Source: Ruminiclostridium papyrosolvens C7 (GTDB taxonomy: Bacteria; Bacillota; Clostridia; Acetivibrionales; DSM-1351). Taken from it: a stretch of DNA of 64,000 nucleotides. This document shows positions 33,424 to 41,208 of the stretch, one piece after another (position 1 is the first letter of the stretch; every line of letters begins with the position of its first letter). The position numbers and the translations under genes are program-made. The DNA is taken from assembly GCF_000421965.1 (NCBI RefSeq), contig NZ_ATAY01000063.1:248001-312000 (forward strand), given 5' to 3'. The notes under the pieces are model-generated. The model was not told where the DNA came from. It did not search any database and saw only the letters and a list, made by a program, of their open reading frames with translations.

Positions 33424-35049
33424 TTAAAATTTTAATTTTGAAATATCAATTTTATTTCTATTTAGCTTGCGCCAAAAATCAAACTGAATTCTTTTAACTT
33501 CTTCAATTTTTTCAGGCAAATAATCTACAATATAGCTTTTTACCAAACTATTAAAAATGTCATCAGACCAAGTAGATTTAGCTGATTTCAAACATTCATC
33601 CAAAAATCTAGTATTGTTTTTCATCATTTCCATTGATAATTTATCGATATTATCTGCAAACTGTATAATTTCATCCTGCATCAGCCCTTTTGCATAAAGT
33701 CTGCGCCAAATTCTAGCTAATAGAATTCTTAACCGGGTATTCACCAAATCAAATTCTTCAATAGATGGGACTTTTGAAGGCAATTCGCATAAACTATCGG
33801 ATAAAACCTTAATCCTTTCATCTACAAAACGATAATTAAATATGTTTCCCTCTTTAAATGAGCCTTTTTCAAGCAGTCCATCCTGGGCGAGCTTTTCCTC
33901 AATACTTACGCCGGGGTAAACTTCCAATCGTGTTAAAATACATTTGATATTATAACCTAGCCCTGTATTCTCAAAGAATTGTATATTCTCGTAACAATCT
34001 TCAAAAGAAGTATAGGGTTGAAACATTATAAAACCATACTCTAATGAGATATGTGCATTTTTCAGTAGCTTTACAATACGCACATTATCCTGCGGTGTGG
34101 CAATCTTGCTATATACTTTCAGGGTTTGAGCACTTCCTGATTCTATTCCAACAACAACTGATTCAAGTCCAGATTCAAAGAGCAATTCAAGTAAGGGCTG
34201 ATCTTTTTCTGTCCAGTTTTCTGCTCTCATGTGCACTTCATAACTGATATCCAAATTTCGCTTAATAATTTCACGGGCAATTGCTTCGATACGCTTTTTA
34301 CCTTTTGGGCCGGGATCTTCATATGTAACATCAGTAATAAAGAAAGTACTCATTCCATATTCTTTTACCAGTTGCTCAATTTCATCTACCACGTTTTCCG
34401 GACTTCGCCCCCGCCAGACAGCAGTTCCTGCATTCCTCTTACTGGAATAACTGCAAAAGGAACAATGACCCAGGCATCCTCTGCTCGTTGAAAGTAATGC
34501 AATCGGTGGCTTTACCTCAGCCTCTTTGTAGATATCCCGTGCCGGGAAAGCCAGTGAATCGAGATCACTTATACTCTCACGAGGTTGATTAAACCTTATT
34601 TTCCTATCCTCAAGCCGATATACTATCCCTGATACTTCTTTGAGCCGAATGGAATCGTCATAGGAATCAAGAAGTTCGCATAGAGTAATCTCACCTTCTC
34701 CCTGAGCAATATAATCCACGCATTCATTATTTTCTAAAATACTTTCAGCTTCCTGAGCAGCTGCATGTCCTCCGAAAACTATATTTATTGATTTATCTAT
34801 ATTTTTTATCATCCGGCAAACTTCTATAATATTTTCCATACTTTCGATAAAAGTTGTAAAACCAATAAAATCAGGCTTAAATAATTTGATTTCTTCCAGC
34901 AGGGCTTTCGTATTCTGGTTAACTTGATATACGAATAGTTTTACCTGATGGTTTTTTTGTCGTAACGCAGAAGCAATATAGCCTAAACCGATATGTTCAA
35001 TAGTATCTGCACTACGACTCATAGGATATATCAGTAATACTTTTTTCAT
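33424..35049 (-). CDS. B12-binding radical SAM enzyme, paralogue 3
   Basis: A 541-residue enzyme with a B12-binding domain (VFGGHAAAQEAESIL, IAQGEGE) and a radical SAM core with C192, C196 and C199 in STSRGCLGHCSFC. It shares WRGRSPENVVDEIEQL, DVTYEDPGPKGKKRI, HMRAENWT and the helical C-terminal extension with the products of 28428 and 30115, but it is the most divergent of the three. Its start ATG overlaps the stop of the UbiV-like gene by four bases (ATGA), so it is translationally coupled to pair B. That suggests that the two act on the same intermediate. Confidence 0.88.
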   Translation of the reverse strand: MKKVLLIYPMSRSADTIEHIGLGYIASALRQKNHQVKLFVYQVNQNTKALLEEIKLFKPDFIGFTTFIESMENIIEVCRMIKNIDKSINIVFGGHAAAQEAESILENNECVDYIAQGEGEITLCELLDSYDDSIRLKEVSGIVYRLEDRKIRFNQPRESISDLDSLAFPARDIYKEAEVKPPIALLSTSRGCLGHCSFCSYSSKRNAGTAVWRGRSPENVVDEIEQLVKEYGMSTFFITDVTYEDPGPKGKKRIEAIAREIIKRNLDISYEVHMRAENWTEKDQPLLELLFESGLESVVVGIESGSAQTLKVYSKIATPQDNVRIVKLLKNAHISLEYGFIMFQPYTSFEDCYENIQFFENTGLGYNIKCILTRLEVYPGVSIEEKLAQDGLLEKGSFKEGNIFNYRFVDERIKVLSDSLCELPSKVPSIEEFDLVNTRLRILLARIWRRLYAKGLMQDEIIQFADNIDKLSMEMMKNNTRFLDECLKSAKSTWSDDIFNSLVKSYIVDYLPEKIEEVKRIQFDFWRKLNRNKIDISKLKF

Positions 35050-35864
35050 TTAATTCTTTCACCTCTACTTATTTCAGGATATAAAGCAACTTGCCTGTCT
35101 ATTTTTACAAAATGGTCTGATTTTACTTCTCTCATCAACACATTGCCGTCCAATATTCCTGTCAAATTGCTGCAGGAATTTGAATTTGTCAGGTTTGAAT
35201 CCCTTTGATTATTTACATATTCCAAAGGGATATATCTCTCACAGGTACATCTGCAATCCGGTGGCAATTTCTCGTTAAGCCTTGCATGAGGACAGTAACG
35301 GAATACTGCCAGAATAGCTTGATTAAAGAAGCCATGAACTGCTATTTTTTCGTTGAGATTCCATTGCTGCAATGCTTTTGCTGTATTTTCAAATATATTC
35401 ATTTCAATTCCGACAACATTATATTGTTTCAGAAGGCTGATTTTATCTTCGGAAAAGATACATGACTGCAAAATATTCTGGCGCCACTCTTCCGGATAAC
35501 GTTCAGAAACCAGGTGCCCCAGCGGATGTTCTTCAAATGCCTTAATCAGAAGTCTTCCTGCAATTAATTTAATTCCTTTAATATCATAAAGTCTAAGCAT
35601 AGTTCCAAAATCATTGACAGTAACCTCTAAGGTGCCAAGCTTTGCCGCTGCTGCTCTTATATAATTTTCAACATAGGTCATTGAGTGATTTAAAATTTTT
35701 GGCAAGACCAACTTTATTTTTGTCCGTTTTCCTGCCTCAACCAAATCGTCTAAATCAGGCAATCTTCCCAGACATCCCTCATGCCCCAATGAAATAGCAT
35801 ATGGTTTTTTCGCTATTGCTTCATCTATTAAGCTATTATGTGTAATCCTTATTTCAAGTTCCAT
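35046..35864 (-). CDS. U32-related protein, UbiV-like (pair B)
   Basis: A 272-residue protein that carries the exact UbiV cysteine signature: Cys31 (GHEGCLGRLP), then C191-x12-C204-x3-C208 (CPHARLNEKLPPDCRCTC). In E. coli UbiV the cluster ligands are Cys39, 180, 193 and 197, with the same spacing. The core motifs VTVNDFGTML and LIAGRLLIKAF match UbiV-type U32 proteins. It sits beside a UbiU-like gene and overlaps the next radical SAM gene by four bases. An oxygen-independent hydroxylase heterodimer with the product of 35871 is inferred. Confidence 0.82.
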   Translation of the reverse strand: MELEIRITHNSLIDEAIAKKPYAISLGHEGCLGRLPDLDDLVEAGKRTKIKLVLPKILNHSMTYVENYIRAAAAKLGTLEVTVNDFGTMLRLYDIKGIKLIAGRLLIKAFEEHPLGHLVSERYPEEWRQNILQSCIFSEDKISLLKQYNVVGIEMNIFENTAKALQQWNLNEKIAVHGFFNQAILAVFRYCPHARLNEKLPPDCRCTCERYIPLEYVNNQRDSNLTNSNSCSNLTGILDGNVLMREVKSDHFVKIDRQVALYPEISRGERIK

Positions 35865-35870
35865 TATTTT

Positions 35871-36848
35871 TTAAATCACCCTGCTCATACAGAATTTGCT
35901 TACGCTATTTTCATTATCATATAAGCATCCTTTTTTACGATTTAACCGACACCAAAGATTCCAGTTTGGATACTTTTTAATTATGTTGTCCCTAAGTTCT
36001 TGTCCGGTGTTTATATGTCCGCCTTTTAACAAGTTGATGGCTTCCCGATAAACCATTGTCCAATTCAAAATCAAACTGAAATCGATATGCCTTCCCGGTA
36101 TTTTTATATAATTAATATTAGAGTTTATCAAAGCCGGCATATTACAAACAGAACAGCTGAGTGTCATATCAATAAAGGAGCCTTCAACTGTTTTATCATC
36201 AATAGTTAATCTATAGTTTGATTTGCAGGGAAGTCCTATTGGAATCATTTTATGGTCATCTTCAATAAAATGGTCAATATAGCATGATCCCTCGTAAGCA
36301 GCACAATTTAAATGACTAATCAATCCCAGACTTATGGGAGAATTTTCACTTAATTCGCAAATCTCCTTTATTGCTAATTGAGGGGATAGTTCAATTGTTT
36401 TTACATTAAGACTTTTAAAAAACTTTAGTTGCTCAGCATTTACAATGTCAAATAAAAAACTGGCATGGATATCTACGTTCGGATCGATCTTGTTAACTCT
36501 CATTATTGCGCTGATATCATCCAATAAAATACTATCAACACCGGCATCCAATCCAAACTTTACGTAATCCGAAAAATACTCTGCTAAATTATGCTTTGCC
36601 GATACAGAATCACTTAGACAATCCGTGTAGACATTATATTGAACTAAAACCTTGTTCCTGTGACAGAACTCAACAAGTTCTTTAAATTCTCTCACTGAAA
36701 GTTTATTTTCTCCTACTGTCCAGCCATTACTGCCATAGGGATAATTTGAGTAAATTGTTGTTACCCCTCCAATATAAATACCGTCTGCTCCGGCCTTAAT
36801 AACCTCTTCTGCTTCCTTTATTGAATTTGCAGGCGAATAGAGTATCAT
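35871..36848 (-). CDS. U32-family protein, UbiU-like (pair B)
   Basis: A 325-residue protein. The N terminus MILYSPANSIKEAEEVIKAG and AGADGIYIGG are canonical for U32. Cysteines C182-x6-C189 (NCAAYEGSC), C208 (GLPCKSNY) and C232 or C235 (SCSVC) follow the UbiU order (C169, C176, C193, C232 in E. coli) and would hold a 4Fe-4S cluster. The start is ATG 36848 behind AGAGG; the upstream in-frame codon at 36920 would overlap the preceding gene by more than 50 bases. The next gene encodes the UbiV-like partner, six bases away. The substrate is unknown but is unlikely to be a ubiquinone precursor in this organism. Confidence 0.84.
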   Translation of the reverse strand: MILYSPANSIKEAEEVIKAGADGIYIGGVTTIYSNYPYGSNGWTVGENKLSVREFKELVEFCHRNKVLVQYNVYTDCLSDSVSAKHNLAEYFSDYVKFGLDAGVDSILLDDISAIMRVNKIDPNVDIHASFLFDIVNAEQLKFFKSLNVKTIELSPQLAIKEICELSENSPISLGLISHLNCAAYEGSCYIDHFIEDDHKMIPIGLPCKSNYRLTIDDKTVEGSFIDMTLSCSVCNMPALINSNINYIKIPGRHIDFSLILNWTMVYREAINLLKGGHINTGQELRDNIIKKYPNWNLWCRLNRKKGCLYDNENSVSKFCMSRVI

Positions 36849-36867
36849 AGCTAATACCTCTTTATCA

Positions 36868-38772
36868 CTAATACTTACTTTTAAGAATAATCTGAGCTGT
36901 ACGCTTAAATTGGGTTTCACTAATCTCTGTTAATTGATAGTTGGAATAAACCAGGTTTCCATTCGAGATTAACGTCCTTATCTTTTCCAGTGAAGCCGTA
37001 ATGCTGGAATATTCATACTCATTAATCAATAAGTTAATAATCTGCTTTTCATCCAACAAATTGTACTTTTGTATCACCTTGTTATCTAACTCTGTAATAA
37101 TAAAGAACTCAGACTTTGTAATATCAAAAAGTACCCAATCAATATCCTTTTTGAAAGTATAATACTGAATCTTCATAAAAGAATTATCAAATTTATTATC
37201 ACTAATAAAACTCTTAAGCCTTTGTATCAATTGATTTAATTCTGTAATAAATCCAGAAAGTATACTTTCGCAATTTAATTTACTTTCACTGAGGTTGTCC
37301 AGTATATTCTTGTAGGATGACAAGTGAAGCTTCGCCAAATCGTGCCAAATGGAGTTGTATTCACCAATAGTGTCAGTTGAAACAGGTTTAGCCAATGGTT
37401 CATAAAAAGGATTAAATATATAATACTCAAGATGTACCAGAGTTATATAAACAGGCCACCATTGTGTGGACATATAGAATACCAGACGTTTAAAAAGCTC
37501 AACCTCTTTGTCAATTATCTTATAATCGTAATGAAAGCCTTTTTTTACAGCTATTTCTTTAATGGTAGGATGGGATAATATACTTGAGCCTACTGACAGT
37601 CCCAAAATAGAAACTGACGGGAGTAGTAGATTCCCGAAAGAGCTCCCTGACTCTTTCTCCAGCCTGTTTAAAAAGAAGTCCAGATTCACTCTGATATCTT
37701 CAAATTTTGTAAAGGGATTAAATAAGATAAAGGTCAAATAAGATTTGATTCCCAATTCATCAAGGATATTTACAGCGTTTTTTATTTTATCAACATTAAT
37801 ACCTTTCCCGTAAAATTTCAAGTGCTCCGGAACCAGATTCTCAATACCTAATCCTACTCTTGCCAGACCTATTTCTTTTAATTTTATAAATAAATCCCTA
37901 TCTACATCATCCACACGGCAATTTATGAAAAATTTCACATGTAAATTTCTCTTTTTTATTTCGTCTATAAACTCATATGCCCTTGTTTTACCGCTTTTCC
38001 CCGAGATAATATTATCGTCCCAAATAGGAATAATACGATGCTCCCACTTTGTAGCCAGTACTTCAATTTCATCCACAATCTTTTTAATTTCTATCTGACG
38101 CCACGCCTTGTCTTTTATATAGTTATAAAAGGCTTTAATTGAACAAAATGTACAATTACTGTAGCATCCTCTTGAAGTGACTACGTAAGCACTTCCTCCA
38201 CGTTCAAACAAATATGGCATGTGTGTTTTAGCAGCAGCCGGTAGTTCGTTTAGTTTTAATTCCTGCTGTGGTATGGCTTTTATCTCATTATTTTCTCTGT
38301 AAACCAAACCGGGAATATCATGAATCGGATTGTCATTTTCCAATCTCTTAACTAATTCCAGCATACTGATTTCGCCTTCACCAAGAATGCAAAAGTCAAT
38401 TTCCGGACATTCTTTCATTATTTCCTCATAATTTAATGTTGGGAAAAAGCCCCCTACAACAATTTTAGGTGTATAATCGTTTTTTGCCAGTTCATGAATT
38501 AATTTGCAGGTTATCTCTATATTATTTTCCAATACGGAAATTCCTAATAACGAGGGCTGCTGTTTGTAAAGCAATATCTTTACTACTTGTTCACAGGAAA
38601 GGTTTAACAGGTCAGCATTAAAATAATCAACATCATAACCATTATCGTTTAGGGTTGCTATAATTGAATTCAATCCGTAGTTATCAAGAATATCATCTCG
38701 TAAGTCTCTTATGTCTCCTTTTTTATCTTTTGGAGGCGTTAAAAATGTAATAGAAAATTCTTTTGTTTTCAT
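36868..38772 (-). CDS. B12-binding radical SAM enzyme with C-terminal PqqD/RRE-like domain
   Basis: A 634-residue enzyme with three parts. Residues 1-145 are a cobalamin-binding domain (VVGGFFPTLNYEE, ILGEGE). The radical SAM core has C203, C207 and C210 in TSRGCYSNCTFC. Residues about 545-612 look like a PqqD-type wing: VLFDITKSEFFIITELDNKV, then a helix-rich part and IRTLISNGNLVYS. That is the pattern seen at the N terminus of SPASM maturases and in RiPP recognition elements, so the enzyme may act on a carrier- or peptide-bound substrate. It is not one of the three close paralogues of the operon. The start is ATG 38772 behind AGAGAG. Confidence 0.85.
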   Translation of the reverse strand: MKTKEFSITFLTPPKDKKGDIRDLRDDILDNYGLNSIIATLNDNGYDVDYFNADLLNLSCEQVVKILLYKQQPSLLGISVLENNIEITCKLIHELAKNDYTPKIVVGGFFPTLNYEEIMKECPEIDFCILGEGEISMLELVKRLENDNPIHDIPGLVYRENNEIKAIPQQELKLNELPAAAKTHMPYLFERGGSAYVVTSRGCYSNCTFCSIKAFYNYIKDKAWRQIEIKKIVDEIEVLATKWEHRIIPIWDDNIISGKSGKTRAYEFIDEIKKRNLHVKFFINCRVDDVDRDLFIKLKEIGLARVGLGIENLVPEHLKFYGKGINVDKIKNAVNILDELGIKSYLTFILFNPFTKFEDIRVNLDFFLNRLEKESGSSFGNLLLPSVSILGLSVGSSILSHPTIKEIAVKKGFHYDYKIIDKEVELFKRLVFYMSTQWWPVYITLVHLEYYIFNPFYEPLAKPVSTDTIGEYNSIWHDLAKLHLSSYKNILDNLSESKLNCESILSGFITELNQLIQRLKSFISDNKFDNSFMKIQYYTFKKDIDWVLFDITKSEFFIITELDNKVIQKYNLLDEKQIINLLINEYEYSSITASLEKIRTLISNGNLVYSNYQLTEISETQFKRTAQIILKSKY

Positions 38773-38803
38773 TGAATTACTCTCTTTTCGATAATAATAT
38801 AGT

Positions 38804-40216
38804 TTAATTCGCTTTTAATTTTCTGACATATGTCAAGGGAAGCGGTTTTGACTTAATTTTATATCTGATTACCTTTTTTAAAAGACTAAAGGGCATATGC
38901 AAACAAATCCATCTCCATAAAACAATCTGAGATTTTTTAGGATTTGAAATCATTTTAAAAAGTGAGGATAACCAGTAAAGCCTTATCGTATCCTCCCATC
39001 CATAGTCCTTTATATGAAAAAGCTCACTTACAAATTCGCTTAATTCTGTTTTAGGAAATAGAATGATAGTTTCCAGTGCGTCCGTTTCAGAAGTAATCTG
39101 TAAAATAGAATCTCCCTCATTTGTTCTGCTGATATTTTCAGTTTCGGTAATTAAATCAAATGTTGTAAAATCCAACAAGTTAAATGTTACAAACTTTATT
39201 TTTGTTTTGGTATAATTGATTATCCTCATAGTTTTTATTATTTCTTCATTTTTCTTTAACCTTTTACGGTTAACAGGATTTAGGCTTTCCAGTCCGTACT
39301 CGATATATATGCAGCCGGATTCCTGCATCAAATCAACAAGTTCCTTTGTCATTATATCCGGGCGGCACTGGCATCCATATGAAATATTCAAATCCTTTAA
39401 TTGCCTTAAAAATCTACGGAAATTATCATTATCAACATTAAAAATATCGTCAATAAAGAATATGTAATCTACTCCATACTCATCCTTGACCATCTTTACT
39501 TCATTAATAATTTTATCTGCAGGCTTTACCCTATATGTCTGACGAAAGCCTTTTCTGAAACAGAAAGCACAATTAAACATACAACCCCTGGAATATTCAA
39601 GAAGAACTCCTCTTTGAAAATTGAACTCGGGGTTGTTAACCCATGAATGACAATGGTATTTTTCCATATCAAGCAAATGAAATGCCGGCAGTGGTAATTC
39701 CGAAAGATCACTTACAACGGCAGAGGTATTATTTCTTATATCACGGCCATATAAGCCTGTGATATGTATATTTTGAAAACTGCTGTCAATGAATTCTTTT
39801 ACAGCAAGTTCAGGCTCACCGCATATAATAAAATCAGCTCCGCTTTTCTTTAACGTCCACTGCGGTTCTATTGTTCCATGAGGTCCTATCAGTAGTGTTT
39901 TAACTTTTATTTGTTTTTTGATTGTTCTGATAGTTTGGCTGACAACTTCAATATCAGGAAAACAGCATCTCCAGAATAAGTATGTATTTGCCGTACAAGT
40001 AACCACTATATCAGGTTCTATATCGGATATCTTCAATGCAATTTCTTCCAAAGACAAATTATCACGAAAAGCATCAATAAGAAAGACTGAATGATTTTGC
40101 TCTAACAATGATCCAATATAGCATAACTCTATAGGCTGATATGGTCTCGTACTGCCTAAATCAGGATATATACTGTCATGATAGCGCCAATTACATTGTA
40201 ATAATATAACTTTCAT
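38804..40216 (-). CDS. B12-binding radical SAM enzyme
   Basis: A 470-residue enzyme. The N-terminal part has the B12-binding pattern (LLIGPHGTIEPQW, IICGEPELA). The radical SAM core has C212, C216 and C219 in YSRGCMFNCAFC, followed by FRQTYRVKPADKIINEVKMV and FIDDIFNVD. This resembles the methyltransferase-like class with the Y(R)xxxPxxxIxxE motif. The C terminus is short and has no helical extension or RRE. The start is ATG 40216, close behind AGGTG; GTG 40222 is an alternative. It lies just after the ABC ATPase gene. Confidence 0.87.
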   Translation of the reverse strand: MKVILLQCNWRYHDSIYPDLGSTRPYQPIELCYIGSLLEQNHSVFLIDAFRDNLSLEEIALKISDIEPDIVVTCTANTYLFWRCCFPDIEVVSQTIRTIKKQIKVKTLLIGPHGTIEPQWTLKKSGADFIICGEPELAVKEFIDSSFQNIHITGLYGRDIRNNTSAVVSDLSELPLPAFHLLDMEKYHCHSWVNNPEFNFQRGVLLEYSRGCMFNCAFCFRKGFRQTYRVKPADKIINEVKMVKDEYGVDYIFFIDDIFNVDNDNFRRFLRQLKDLNISYGCQCRPDIMTKELVDLMQESGCIYIEYGLESLNPVNRKRLKKNEEIIKTMRIINYTKTKIKFVTFNLLDFTTFDLITETENISRTNEGDSILQITSETDALETIILFPKTELSEFVSELFHIKDYGWEDTIRLYWLSSLFKMISNPKKSQIVLWRWICLHMPFSLLKKVIRYKIKSKPLPLTYVRKLKAN

Positions 40217-40229
40217 AAACACCTGTCTT

Positions 40230-41195
40230 CTATATTATTTTTTCTACAACATCTTCCAAAGAAGTTTCTTCTATACTAATATCATGGATATCACAAGAGG
40301 TCAGAAGTACGTTCACAACACTGGTTACGCTGCTCTTGGAGACTTTAATGGAGGCTTTCATATCGCTCAAATCAACAACCTCTCCATATGTACTCAATTC
40401 TTCCTTAGTGGGCAGCTCATTAAATGAAACATTAACAATCTTATCATCACTAAATTTCTTAATTAAATCCTCTTGATTTCCATCGAATATGATATTACCT
40501 TTATCAATTACTATTATACGATTGCAAAGTTCCTGAACATCCTTCATATAATGGCTCGTAAGGATTATAGTATTTCCATTTTGCTGATTGTACTCTTTAA
40601 TGAATTTTCGGATTGTCTTTTGGGATTTCACATCAAGTCCTATAGTCGGTTCATCCAGCAATAAAACACGAGGGTTATGAAGCAGTGCTGCAATCAGCTC
40701 CATTTTCATACGTTCTCCAAGTGATAGTTTTCTTACCTGTATATTTACTTTTTCCTCAACCTCAAGTTTTTCGACCAGATAATCCAACCTATTCATAAAA
40801 TCCTTATTGGGGATTGAATAAAGCCTCTGGTTCAGATAAAAGGTATCCTGTGCAGGTAAGTCCCACCATAACTGATTTTTTTGACCCATAACAATAGAAA
40901 TTTGCTTCAAAAATTCATTTTTTCGCTTCCATGGCTGATATCCCAATACGTTTACCTCACCGCTGGTAGGGTAAAGTATCCCTGACAAGGTCTTCAGAAC
41001 AGTAGTTTTACCGGCACCGTTAGATCCGATAAAGCCCACTAATTCTCCTTCCTGAATTGAAAAACTGACCTGTTTCACTGCTTCATTAAATAATTTTTTC
41101 CTATGAAACAAATTTTTAAATGATCCTGACAAACCCTGTTCCTTTTCGTAGTAACTGTATTTTTTAGTTAAGTTGTTCACTTGAATCGTTTCCAT
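40230..41195 (-). CDS. ABC-2 type exporter ATPase
   Basis: A 321-residue ATPase of the DrrA/NatA group, which drives export of antibiotics, lipids or polysaccharides. Walker A is GSNGAGKTT, the signature is LSLGERMKMELIAAL, and Walker B is VLLLDEPTIGLD; the switch is LTSHYM. The long insert before Walker A (SYYEKEQGLSGSFKNLFHRK) is typical of the subfamily paired with DUF990-type permeases, which are encoded at 45748 and 46548. The start is ATG 41195 behind AAGGAG. Together they make one exporter, the probable export route of the cluster product. Confidence 0.9.
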   Translation of the reverse strand: METIQVNNLTKKYSYYEKEQGLSGSFKNLFHRKKLFNEAVKQVSFSIQEGELVGFIGSNGAGKTTVLKTLSGILYPTSGEVNVLGYQPWKRKNEFLKQISIVMGQKNQLWWDLPAQDTFYLNQRLYSIPNKDFMNRLDYLVEKLEVEEKVNIQVRKLSLGERMKMELIAALLHNPRVLLLDEPTIGLDVKSQKTIRKFIKEYNQQNGNTIILTSHYMKDVQELCNRIIVIDKGNIIFDGNQEDLIKKFSDDKIVNVSFNELPTKEELSTYGEVVDLSDMKASIKVSKSSVTSVVNVLLTSCDIHDISIEETSLEDVVEKII

Positions 41196-41208
41196 ATGAC
41201 TTTTCTCC

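Noticed and set aside
23890-36848. Reading the four U32 proteins as secreted peptidases
   Set aside because: They have no signal peptides and carry UbiU/UbiV-type cysteine patterns; U32 members with assigned roles are mostly hydroxylases of RNA or quinone precursors.
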